Part shown: positions 22,401-35,000 of the stretch, piece by piece | Layout: every line of letters begins with the position of its first letter | How positions within the stretch are numbered: position 1 is the first letter of the stretch | Assembly: GCA_016490735.1 (NCBI GenBank) | Contig: JAEMWC010000032.1 | Coordinates: 533,501-597,500, forward strand | Direction: 5' to 3' | Length of the DNA: 64,000 nucleotides | From: Pachyseris speciosa | Lineage: Eukaryota; Cnidaria; Anthozoa; Scleractinia; Pachyseridae | The notes under the pieces: generated by a model | Databases searched by the model: none | What the model saw: only the letters and a program-made list of their open reading frames with translations | What the model was told of the DNA's origin: nothing | Program-made: the position numbers and the translations under genes

Positions 22401-25400
22401 CTTGTCTGTTTGTAACACTGCACCAGTTGGACACACCTTCTCTCCAGCCAGCGTTTGTTTGGGCGTGCACTCCGCACCGAACTCCCTCAGACTGCAACAT
22501 CGCTGGTACCCTTTACGCCCCCTCGTGACACAGTGGTGACAGACCATATTCAGCGCAAATTGAAACAAAAGCGGGCATATGACAAACATGCAAGTGTACC
22601 TCTTCCAGCTCTTCCGCCAGGCAGTTATGTGTATGCAAAGCCACCACCTACTTCATCAAGCAAGGCCTGGATCCAAGGTAAAATTGTTGGCTCTGCTGGT
22701 CCTCGGTCATACCTTATTGACACTGGTGTCAGTCAAATCAGACGAAACCGCATCCAAGTCCAGTCTGCTCCTTTTCAGCACACACGCAACCCCCCATCTC
22801 ACAACTGGGCTGCACCACCTCTTCCTGACAAACTAACACCGAACTCTCTAACAGCCATGCCACCACCATCCCCAGGTTCACAAGGGACTTCAGCTAGTTT
22901 GTCACTTACTCCGTCAGCTGTACCTGGAACAACTCTGGCTCCAGCAAGTTCCCTCTCCCCTCCACCACTGGTCCCTGCTGCTACTACAGCACCACCTACA
23001 GCCGATGAAAGTCCTCCAACGGTGTCTCTTCCCACATCCAGCCCTGTCGCTACACCACCTACAACATCACAGTCACGTTACATCACAGTCTGACTAGTTA
23101 ATAATGGTCTGTTATTATGGGAGAATAACTAATTGACCATATTTAACAACAGCTTAATGAGCACGCCCCTGTGTGGTGGTCTATCTCAATCTCTGATTTC
23201 ATGGTGACGACAATGATGATAGCAATGATAATATTGATGACCTTGACATTTTGTAGCCTATCATGTAATTTTTACTGTAGCTAGTTGTTTTTGAGTTTAA
23301 ATAGCAAACTTTCTACTTTTCCTTTCGTTGTCAATGTGTTACATTAATTTTTTTTGTTTGTGGTACAAGAGAAAAGTAGTTTTGCTGTCGTTGTGTTATT
23401 CTGGGATAAATCCTATTAATTTTGGATGTGATTAATATTCTTTGTTAGGATCACAAGGATGTTGTCTCGTGTGTGATATTTAACTGGAACGACACATCAA
23501 TTGCTTCAGGATCAGTTAATGGTGATATTCTGCTTCATAACGTCATATCTGGACAAGCTTCTGATCCTCTCAGACTCACTAAAACTCAGGTAGGCTTATA
23601 CAGCATTTCATTACAAAATTTCTATAATCAGTGAACAGAATGCCACTACAATAAAAGATGAACAGGCAGCCACTGCTTATTAAAAAAACAAGATGTCTGT
23701 TGGCATTTACATGGTATGCACTATTTGATGGAAAGATTAGTTCCTGTCGTTTGGATAGCTTGAGCTATCCGTTGAAATCTGACTCTCAGCATGAGCGGTC
23801 ATGTCACGAACTGAGATGATCACATTAACTGCTCTTGCTGTCCTTGCTTTCATAGCCTTTGATTGTAGTATCGATACACGAATTATACTTATAGTTTTCA
23901 ATCAACACGATGAATTTTTGGGTTTTAGGTATTCCCTGGGAGTACACAGTCGTGTCTTTGACTGGCTCGCAACCCCGAGGGGTACTCCCAAAAAAATTGG
24001 GTGGGGGTGTGCGGCCCGCTTCCTAAAACCCTTACCCTATTTCAGACCAAAATCTGCAATTTCCCTACCCTATTTCAGACCTAACCAAAAATTTGATACC
24101 CTATTTCAGACCTATTTCACGTACATGGTTGACGAAAACACTATTAAAAGACAAAAAGGAAGGGCTTTTGTTGATGGTCTTATTGCCCGGTTAATGATGA
24201 AGAAAAAAAAACATCAAATTTAAGACTGGAGTGCTCAAACCATACCCTATTTCAGACCAAAATGGTCAAAATTGATACCCTATTTCAGGCCAAAACGGCT
24301 AAAAAACCATACCCTTTGGGGCCGCACATACCTACATGTATATAGTCCATATAAGGGAGAACCCCCCCCCCCCCCCCCGGATCACAGCATATTTGAATGC
24401 ACTGTAAATTATTTCTAACAGGAACTAGATTCGCACAGTCATGGCAAGGATTTCCATGCCTTTGAAAGGGATAAAAAGCAAGATACTGGTTGTGATTTAT
24501 TTCGAAGAAGCTGGAACGCATGCAAGCGAAATTTGATACGCACTCGTATGCAAATTTGACCTGAATTGTTGATTCACTGCTTTGTTCTGCAACCGAAAAG
24601 AAGACAGAGAACATTGAAATTCCCATAATTATGTGACCTTCACACGGAAAGGGGGCTTAGGGATTTCATAGTGAACTGTGAAATTTATTTCACCATCACG
24701 GTGCATGAATTTAATATTTCACTCCGTGAATTTAAAATTTCACGGCATGTTCTCTCTACAAAACCTTTTCACTCTCTGCGTGAAATTCATTCACTGTGAA
24801 AAACTTCACGCCGTGAAATTTAATAAAGTCACATCATGAACTATAAGCTCCGTGAAATTGACGATGCCAATACATGCAGATTAATTACAATGGGGATGGG
24901 GAAAGTCTTAAGAAAACTACCTGATTTGGAAAATAACGATGAAAGGTTTAACCATTTTGTACTTCAGAAACCGAATGATGCTATCATCTTCTAGTGTGTG
25001 AAATGTATTCTGCATAGGTATTCGATGAATTCAAAACAGTTAAGCGAACTGGTAAATGCCACCACACAAAACAGTTGATCGAAGTTTTTGTTAGAAAATT
25101 GACGATGTAGTCGAAACATTTGACGAAAAAACCGTCTGAAGGTACCCATACAAGCCTTTATAAAACTGCAGTGGAATATTATAAATTTGAACCAGTGTCA
25201 GCATGAATTTGCACGGTGAAATTTTGAATTGCCCCGACATTTGTAAATACTCCACTGTAGACGAAAATCACCAGTCACTGGACGAAAAGGAAGACCTTGT
25301 AAAGAGTTTTAAAACGTTTACAGTGTTTGTGTGTGCTGTGCACCCTGCATGCAAAGAAAACCCGGAAACAGCCAAAAGATCTGTACACGGCGACAGTGTT

Positions 25401-25973
25401 CTTATGACTGGACCTGATATCACTGAAATAATTTTCCTAAAACATTATCTCTGAAGATATTATGAATTACAAACTGAAGGCACATGTACAGGACAAAGGA
25501 TTATTGCGTTCAACGAAGGAGAATGCTTTCTAATCTCTTGGTTGTCCTGTGGTTTCTTGGGTGTCCTGTATACCAAAAGGATCTTTGCAGAAATTCCTTT
25601 GGACGGGACAACCTTTTCGTCGCCATTTTGAATTCCTGAAATACGTCAAATGCCTGTGTGATACTCCCCACCTCGTGGTTTAAAAGCAGCGAAAGGCGGT
25701 TTCACGTTTAGATTCCCTCGATTTCCAAAACACAACCTAAAAATTCCTAACTGTGAACTTAAGGGATGCTGCGGGACGGTAAAATTTCAATTTGCTTTTT
25801 ACGATTTATTTGAGTGATGATTTGAGCTGAAATAGTATGATATCTAATGAAGAATGATCCTTGCAGTTGTGGACGCAATCTACGCAATTGCGAAAAGAAG
25901 CCTGAAAAAAATTCAGGACTTCAACGGGGTTTGAACCCGTGACTTTGCAATTACCGGTGCGATGCTCTAACCG

Positions 25974-26004
<31 letters not shown>

Positions 26005-26013
26005 AATTGACCT

Positions 26014-26054
<41 letters not shown>

Positions 26055-29000
26055 ATCGCACCGATAATCGCAAGGTCACGGGTTCAACACGGGTCCAAAC
26101 CCTGTTGAAGTCCTGAATTTTTTTTTCAGGCTTCTTTTCGCAATTGCATAGATTGCATCCACAACTGTGAGGATCATTCTTCATTTGATTTCATTTCCAT
26201 AGTTCATATATGATTCATTTCATATATCATTCACACAGTATGATATCTGTATGGTCCTGTATTTTGGTCAGTTTGCAAAACGACACTATTTGCCATCCGA
26301 GTGATCGTTTGCAGGGAGGCGAAGCATGTACATGTGCACAGACAACATTTTTACATGTATGCAAGAAACCGAAAACTTTTTTGCTCCTATAAGCAAACTT
26401 TAATGTTGAATTGAATACTCTTGGTTGGAAGAACTTTTCATCTTTGTTAACTGTAATCGGTAAGCCGGAAGCAAAGATGTGTGTTGTGTTGACATGAACA
26501 TATGGAGTTGTAATGAGATACCCCAGTGGTTTCAAGATCGAAGGTCACTTGTCAGGCTAATTTTACTTGCACCACTTTGAATGCACTTTCTGAGCTTTGA
26601 TTATTACTAGTTTAAAAAAATGTCATTTCTTTGCTGTGTAAGATGGTCCTTGAAAACTCAATGTTTGACAAATTACAGGGGGGTGTTTCTGTGGTTAATC
26701 CGCTGATAACCATGTGTTCATGAAATTATTTTGTTGCATTTCTTACAGTGTACTTGTATCGAGTCGAGCAGAAGAGTGGTCAGATAAGAATGAACAGAAC
26801 GAACAAGGTTGAAAAGCTTTTTTTCCTGCTTGCGTGAGCTATTCGTGGTTCAGCGGAATACAAAATGTGAGCATTTTTTTTGCAGTGAATAATAATGAAG
26901 CTTTTGCGTTACGCGATGTCGGAAGGATCAAGTTGCTTTTGACATATAGAAATTTCTGCACTGTTTTCAGCACAGTAGACAAAATTTGTCCTTGCTCCAG
27001 ATGCTTTTGCTGCTGAAACAAACATCTTAAATCAATTTTAATTGCACTAGACTTGTTTTAAAAACAAAAGGAATACAAATTCATTCAGCAAAAGTTTCAG
27101 TGCAAAATATTACAATTGAGTTTTTCACGCACAAAAAGGAAATCCAACCTTCAGCGTGAATTTAATTTTTGCACAGCTTGAAATTATTTCACATGGAAAT
27201 TTTTTTTACGCAGTGAAGTCATGGGTGTTTTTTCAGGGCGTGAATGATTTCATGGTGGAATGATAAATTTTCCCTCTGAGTTCACGCCATTTTAAAAGAA
27301 TTTCACGGAAATTCAGCTTGTTTCAATACATTTCACGGTGTCTACCGTGAAATCTGCGTCACCGTGAAATTTTGATAAGGCCCCTTTTCGTGTGAAGGGT
27401 CACATATTTTGCAATGAAACGGCATTCTTAAATAGCCATTGAAGCCATGCTTTTGATATTCAAGATTAAAACTTACTGAAGTAATGGCACGAGTTGGAGT
27501 GGTGCATTTAGTTAAAAGGAAGAATATTTCTCAATTGAATTTCTGAATTGAAGGGCTGAGAGCATAACCGACCCAAATGACTTTTAGGGCTTTTTTCTTT
27601 TTTTGGTCCAAATGAGCTAAATGTTTGCATGTGGCCTTTGATTCAATAGAACAAAATTGCCCCATAATTTTTTTTTGACCATTTTCCACTCTTTTTCAAG
27701 AAAAAGTGTATACAAAAAAAGGCCCTAAAAGTCATTTGGGTTGGTTATGCTCTCAGCCCTTCAATTCAGCTACGCTCGTTTGTATGCATATTAATATTCA
27801 TGCGCGAATTGAATTACCTGCAGAGCACGTGAAATGATTGACGGGTAGAAAAGGATTGTTTGATGGTGAGACGTAGACTACACATTTGGTGGTTAAAACA
27901 TCGATTTAAGTTTTATTGATAGGAAACTTACGTGGCTCTGAGGTGTCAATCGCTAGGTAAATTTAATGGAAACTCACCAGCCTGGAGATGTCATTTAAAG
28001 TCTGTAGACCCGCAAGTCAGACACTTCTCAAAGAAACAAGTAGTGTTTCTCTGTGCTTGCCAAATGCAAAGAGATTTAAGTTGACTACCGGAGCGAGCAA
28101 ATCGGCATTTTGCAGTACAGAGTACTGAGCCACGCAGGACGGTATGAAAGCAACTCTGGTCTTAAAAGCAGCCCGTAGTTGAGAGTGTTGGCCCATTTGC
28201 CAAAGGTTGCCGTGCCAAAAAGTGGGAAAGGAGAGTTGTTTTTTGACTTAGGCAAAAAGATCGGATGCTTGAAGAGGTGTTTTCCGCGTTCGAGAGGGCA
28301 TTTGATTCCCAGAATTCATTGCGATCACAGAGGGCGCTGTCACCTTGAAAAGTTCTGGCGATGACTGGAAATGAAATTCGCTCGGCTGCGGTGGAAAAAT
28401 TTTCACTTCGAAAACATCACAAAGAATTCATCTAAGAGTGGGCAATCAGCATCACGAGAAGTTGGTCCATTTTCAATGAGCTGAGTATCTTGGAAAACAG
28501 TGCAAGGAAAAGTTTCATGAAAACTCATGATTGACTGTCTGGTCATGTAAACACACATAGAGATTAACATGCTGGCAGATTTTAACATATAAATCACTTT
28601 TGCATTGAGTACCTCGGTTAGTTTGCTTATATGGAGTCTTGTAAACATCACCAAAAAGTATTTTCACACAAGATTAACAGCAAAAAGCATTTTCACCCGA
28701 GATAAACAGTTAAAATAATTTTCACGCGAATCATGTGCGATCGAATTTCACAATTCAATGTACCAGGTATGCAAATTTTCTAACCGTCTTAAGCTAAAGA
28801 ATATCTTCAGAACTAGTTAAGTTTTTTGTCCAAATTCTTGAACCATTGTCATTTAGTTTGATTTTAATACCATTTTCATTCCATATTTTCCATTTGACGA
28901 TGAAAATGAATCCGTCGACAGATGATAGGGACTAAATTTCACATCTTACGCAAGTATGTACATTTTGAAGCCAATTTGGAGCCAACAAAAATAGTGAAGT

Positions 29001-32000
29001 ATTTTGTTCCATTTTTTTCACTGTCGTCATTTACATTGATTTGTGATACGATTTTCATTCCACTTGTTTCATTTGACGACGAAACTGAACCCTTCAAAAT
29101 TGTTTCAAATGACCAAAGCACACAAAACGCCAGTCAAAGCTCTGTTTCAAAGCGGAAACCGGCAGGAAACAGCTTACTCTTTTAACTCTTATTTTGCCCT
29201 TCAACATCATTAACTCGAATTTTCGGTGTTGCTGACGAACAGAAGTTGTTGGTATTGACCAAAACCTATCTTCAAGTAAAACCAGCTGTATTTAATATTT
29301 TATTCTATTTCTTGGCCAACAGCAAGCTTTTTGACCACTGAGTTAGAATCAAGTCTGATCCTGCTGTATGCTGTTTTCAACCAAATCACCCTCTTCAGCA
29401 CTTTACTTATATCGATCAAAGCCTTTCCAAAATATTTAAGAGTCAACCAAGAAACCTGTGCGCTCTTTTCATTTCAGAGGAACCCTTTAAGCTGATTGAG
29501 ACTCAAAATGTGCCGCTTACTTTAACGTTAACGTTAACGTTTGCAATGCCCTAGGCCTAACCCTGTCCCTAGCTCTAACCCTAACCCTAGCTCTAACCCT
29601 AGCTCTAAACCTAATGCTTGTAACTAATTAAGAGAACAACACTCTAAACTTAACAATAACCCTAACTTGAGGTCGCTTTTTTCAGTCAATGCGCTGCTTA
29701 TTACCAAGTCTTTGTGCTTTTTTAAGTCAAGCAAGCTGTTGCACACTGTGCTAAAAGCTTCTTGAGCAAAAGTAAGCAAAAGACTGGTTAATAAGCGCTG
29801 CATTGAAAAAGCACTCAAAAGAATTAGGGTTAGTGTGTTTAGAGTTAGGGTTAAAATTCTTAAATTAGGGTTACAAGCAGGGTTAGGTGCTTAATTTTCA
29901 ATAAAGAATACCCTTGGGCATTGCTTCATGAATGTTAATAAGGCAGACTTAATTGAAGGGCTGAAAGCAAAACTATCGTATGTGACGATTTAGCATAGAA
30001 ATTTTAAATTGCTCGGAATTGGCTGAATTTTGACATGTGGACTCCATTTTTGTCAAAGAACATTGCCCTGTATTTTTATTTGCTGTTGTGTGCTGCATTT
30101 TCGATAAAAAACTGGGCCTAAAGTACGTTCACACAGACCGTCACATATGATAGTTTTGCTTTCAACCCTTCAATTTCTGGCACGGCAACCTTTGGCAAAT
30201 GGGCCAACACTCTCAACTACGGGCCGCTTTTAAGATGAGAGTTGCTTTCAGAATGTCCCGCCTGGCTCAGTACTCTGTACTGTAAAACACCGATGTGCTC
30301 GCTCCGGCATTCAACTTAAATCTCTTCGCATTTGGAAAGCACAGAGAAACACTACTCGCTTCTTTGAGAAGTGTCTGACTTGTGGGTCTACAGACTTTAA
30401 ATGACGTCTTTTTGACCACCAGGCTGGCGAGTTTCCATTAAATTTACCTAGCTATCAACACCTCAGAGCCATGTACGTTTCCTATCAATAAAACTTAAAT
30501 CAATGTTTTAACCACCAAACATGTAGTCTACAGTGTACGTCACACCATCAAACAATCCTTTTCTTCCCATCAGTCATTTCACGTGCTCTTCAAGTAATTC
30601 AATTCGCGCATGAATATTAATATGCATACAAATGAGCATAGCTGAATTGAAGGGCTGAGAGCATAACCAACCCAAATGACTTTTAGGGCTTTTTTCTTTT
30701 TTTGGTCTAAATCAGCTGAATGTTTGCATATGGCCTTTAATTTGATTCAATAGAACAAAATTGCCCCATAATTTTTTTTGACCATTTTCCACTCTTTTTC
30801 AAGAAAAAGTGTATACAAAAAAGGCCCTAAAAGTCATTTGGGTTGGTTATGCTCTCAGCCCTTCAATTATTTTGAACACTGAAAGTACTGAAAACGGCTT
30901 CGCGAATGCAGCTTTATTTGTGTCAAAGGTTTTCGTCGTCAATTCCCATACAACCTTTTTGTTGGAAAATCTTTTGTTTCGAACGGACTGTGATGAATGT
31001 GTTGATTTGTAGAGAAACGAACCGAATTTATAACGTGGTCTGCCCACAGGCTCCTGTGAAATGCGCCTCTGACGATTTTCATGGTCAAAAGATTTTGAAT
31101 CTTCGACAGCCTCTGAAAATTATAGCTCATTTATTCCATCTTCGTTGTGAGCTGCTGTACTTCGCAGCTTTGAGCAAAGTAATTTTGAACAAACTGTGCA
31201 CTGCGTCACCATATGCAAATAAACGAGTGTGTTGTTTTTGTGTTATGCAAATTTTTGGCATCCACTCGCAGTTCATCCAGTCGCTTTATTGCGGTTTATC
31301 ATCTAATTTCATCTCGCCGATTTTCAGGCTTATTTGCTGGAATTCGAGAACACTTCGTTTACGTACGCTTATAGAAGTTTTAACGTCTCACCCACCCAGC
31401 CCACATATGAATGTCAAAGACAGAAATACCCGGCATTATCTGATCGGAGATTTTATTGGAATTCGCTCATTTAGTACAACACTCGTCTGTTGTCAAATGC
31501 AAAGAAATACATCGGAATAACGTAAAATAATCATGGCCACGTGCACGAAGTTGGTGTACAAAGCAAAAATAGCAAAAACTTGGTGTAAAATTTGTTTTAG
31601 AATTGCTGTATTTGGCAAAATATTCATTTTTCCTCTTAAATATATACACCATGACGAAGGAAATTTTATGTAGTTTATTAAAAAGTACGAGTTTGGTTTA
31701 AAAATGTCTCAGAATAGCCACAGAGAGGAAAAATACTAACTGCTCCCGACGTACAATCTGGAATGCCGCGTAACAAATGAGCTCTTTTTTTCATAATTTC
31801 AATCGCGCCGATCGCGCCTTCTGTTTGCTGTTTTGCCAATTTTGCCTTTGCATTTAACGCGCTTTTAGCCTTTTTTGCTTTTTTACTGTTTTGCCTTTTT
31901 TGCTTTTTGCCTGTTTTGCCTTTCGCGCGTTTAGCCACATGTAAAGTCAAGTTTACAAAGCAGGCAATCAGTTATTCACAGACAGGTCAAATTTGCATAT

Positions 32001-35000
32001 GAGTGCGCATCAAATTTCGCTTGAGTGTATTTCGGTTTCTTCGAAATAAATCACAATCAATCAAGTATATCTTCCTTTTTATCCCTTTAAAAGGCATGGA
32101 AATCCTTGCCATGACTGTGCAGATCTAGTTCCTGTTGCTTCACCTTGATTCATAAGTAAGGAACCCCGAATGGTCGCAAGATTTCAGTCGATCACATCAG
32201 ACATGCCGTTTCGCATCGCTGCACGCGTCTCGCAGTCGCCATCTCTTCACGAGGTGTTTTAGTGTCACGGTCAAAAGTAGCCAAAAAAAATTGCAATTCT
32301 CTCGAATTTAACGTTCACTGCCCTTTTTATAAGTGTTTCTATTAATGCTGTTGATATCTTTTCTTTTAAAACGCTATAAAATTATACCACGAAACATGGA
32401 ATATATCAATAAACACCTCAGATTCTTGTTGTGTATTTCATTGTCTTCTCGTTATATTACCGAGCGCTGTGCTGCATCCGAAGAAGACACGCTTGAACGT
32501 CTACCGTGTAGCAATACTTTGTTAACTTTTAGATAAGTGCTACTGGTCGAGATTTTGGCAATTCTGTGGTGTACGCTTTTCCTTTGTACTAGCCCTGGAG
32601 CAGCGTGTTATAAATTGTTTACTGATACTTCATTTCTGCAGCCCACTCTTTATGTCCCGTTTAATATGTCCCGGTTGTTGTGCCGTACGAAACAAAATCG
32701 GAATGATAATAAATAACAATTAGAGATACTTTCCCTCTCCTATTGCTTATTTATCGACAACTGCAAATGGAACTAAATAAGATACTCCATTCGACGTTTG
32801 CTGCCGGATAAGAATGAAACAAAAATGGCGAAAAATAAAAGCAAGGCACTGGCAAGCCAGACGTTTAAACTGTGCTGTTAAAGCGATTCACAAACAGGCA
32901 AAAAATGCAAAATGATCAGTTTGGCGTGATAGGCGCGATTGGCAAAATGTGCCTGAGGCGTGAAACGCGCGATTGGCAAAACCACGAAGGCACAAGGGGC
33001 AAAAACACCTCGACGACTGTAAACATAGGCGCGATAAGATGACATTTGTTGTTAAGAAAACTAGTGTCTCACGCTAGTTTTTTAGTGATATTTTCTTCCA
33101 GGGAAAACGAAAGTAGGATTAACTTACACCACTTCAAAGCGAATTTTATGTGTATGCTGTTTTCGCTGTTTTCAACTTTTTACAGGAAATTAGATTTCAT
33201 GAATTTTTAAGAACGAAGAAAAACTCATTCGTGTTGGAGAGAAAAAAACAGCGAATACGTCACTTTTTTGGGTGATGCGTTTTGAAAATTATGTTCTGTC
33301 TCTTTCATATGATATTAATCTGCATTAAATATCCATCCCTTCCAGTGCACATAGGCTGCAGTTTTACTCTGCAAAGTTACAAGACAACTTGTTTTTTAGT
33401 TTCTGATTAAAGCGATAAAAAGTAGCGTGAGACTGTTTTTGTGACACAAATGTACACCAACTTCGTGCACGTGGCCTCATCGGATAAAGTTGCTCATCAA
33501 TATAAAGAATAAGTTTAACTGCGAATTCACACTACCAGTGGAGTTTTAACATTCAACATAAGCTTAACATCTCACCAACTGAACAAGAGTCTTTCAATCT
33601 GTATTCTTTATGCTACTCTTATTTTGCCCTGTGGAAAGAATTCTCGTGAACGAACAGCAAGCTACAACCCTGCTATATTGCTGGACGAAAGGCAAACACA
33701 AACATGTGCTTTGAGCTGAGCAATTCCACCCTATGACTGGCGACCCTGATCTCCGAATACTTGCCAAATTACTTAACTTAACTTAACTTAACTTAACACA
33801 CGGAGGTCATAACATAGAGGCTACGTTGCATAGCAACAGTAGCCACAAAAATGGCCAAAATCATCACTTCCGCCCTTCTTCCACTGAGCCCTTCAATTAT
33901 TCTTTACCACTGTATATGGTTGAAGGTATATCTTCTACATGTACTCAGCTAGGAAACAGATTACTGGTAACCTCTTATCAGAATCCCCTTCTCCAACTGG
34001 TTAGCTCAGTTGGTAGCTAGAGCACCAGACTGCCATGTGGGAGGTTGCGGGTTCAAACCTTGGCCGGACCAACACTCAGGGTCTTTAAATACATGTAACT
34101 GATGAGAGAGTTATGATGATAAAGTGCTGCCTAATTGTAATGACAACTGGAAACAGTTAGACTTCCAAGTCTTCTCAGAGAAGGACAATAAACCATAGGT
34201 TCTGTCTCACAACACTTGTTCCGAGTTATCTGTGGGACATTAAAGAACTCACACACTGTTTGAAAAGAGTAGGGGTGTTGGCCTTGGTGTGCTGGTCTGT
34301 CTCTATATCTGATTTGATCAGTCTTTCAAATTCATGTGTGGGTTGGTTGGGTGGGTGAGATCAAATATGGACTGATAGCGGCTGCCAGATCAGAGGCACC
34401 TTTACATGCTTACATCTAATCTCACCCCACAGAAGAATTGTAAACCACTGAGAAACTATGTGATACAAGAGGTATATAAATACATTCCCATTCCCATTCC
34501 CATTCCCATTATTAATATATTTGTTTTTGGGTTGGAAATTTTCAACCTACATGTACTTTAATTTTATTTCCTGTTGTCTTAAATTTATCAGCTTCATTAA
34601 TTTATGGAACAAGGGAAAAGATAAAACTAGTTTGGAAACCTCACTGTCTAATATTTTCACCAGTTTTGTTATGATCATTAAATAACCAATATTTACAAAA
34701 TTAATGTTGGACAGAAACAGATACTGAAAATATCAACCCTATGAACATTGTATTACTGGTGTACTTACTATACTATGTCTCTTTACACCATTCTTTATTA
34801 TTCTTTTTGCTGTTAACTTGTAATTGAAGGCCTCGGAGCATAACCATCCTATGTCGAATTTTGGGTTGTTTTTCGATTTTGCCTGGATTTGCCCGAATTG
34901 TTGCATGTAAACTGCAATTCGATTGAAAGAAGATGTAATGCAACTTGCAAACCACTCCCATGGAAGGTTGGTTTCTTGGTGTACGTAAGAAAAAATGCAT

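Larger units (their letters stand above)
18546..23127 (+). mobile_element. Decayed Ty3/gypsy LTR retrotransposon in NEDD1 intron 3
   Basis: Order is 5' LTR remnant, primer-binding site, gag with zinc knuckle, protease, RT, RNase H, integrase and a proline-rich tail: the Ty3/gypsy (Metaviridae-type) gene order. Same orientation as NEDD1. The reading frame is broken at several points (see parts). The 3' end stops near a purine-rich stretch (about 23118-23125) and no sequence like the 5' LTR is seen before exon 4, so the 3' LTR appears lost. Not capable of movement. Confidence 0.85.
25849..26185. repeat. Head-to-head palindrome of two tRNA-like sequences
   Basis: The two arms are near-perfect complements over about 150 bases. 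Each contains a tRNA-like domain and outside it 'gaaaagaagcctgaaaaaaa' and 'ttgtggatgcaatct'-like sequence. The centre is 'ctgacgttgggagc...gctcccaacgtcag'. Confidence 0.75.
24632..27404. mobile_element. TA-flanked inverted-repeat element rich in TTTCACGGTGAAA words
   Basis: The ends TGTGACC(C)TTCACACG and their complement, with TA on both sides (24630-24631 and 27405-27406). The subterminal 200 bases on each side consist of many short 'tttcacgg/ccgtgaaa' repeats in both orientations, as in some non-autonomous transposons where such words bind transposase. The interior holds the tRNA-like palindrome at 25849-26185. No transposase. Confidence 0.55.
27547..30867. mobile_element. Composite inverted-repeat element I
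   Basis: Bounded by two nearly identical palindromic modules (27547-27765 and 30646-30867). Inside these are inverted arms of about 450 bases (27766-28225 and 30175-30645; 'cagcta.gctc' outermost, 'caaaggttgccgtgcc' inner). The core has TTAGGG-like repeats (29525-29670, 29824-29890) and a third, different palindromic module (29952-30174). No coding sequence. The core is shared, inverted, with element II. Confidence 0.6.

Noticed and set aside
23801..24223. 140-codon frame downstream of NEDD1 exon 4
   Set aside because: Covers repeated CCCTATTTCAGACC words (PYFRPK repeats); intronic.
25916..26112. Functional tRNA genes
   Set aside because: Acceptor and T-arm pair, but the anticodon stem does not, one copy has an insertion, and both are part of a palindromic repeat.
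30906..31520. 204-codon open frame on the plus strand
   Set aside because: Composition is not protein-like, it overlaps repeat boundaries and several open frames on the other strand, and no motif is visible.
31678..31950. Lys/Ala-rich minus-strand frame resembling a histone tail or ribosomal protein
   Set aside because: Comes from simple 'ttttgcctttt' repeats inside the TCAT-flanked element.
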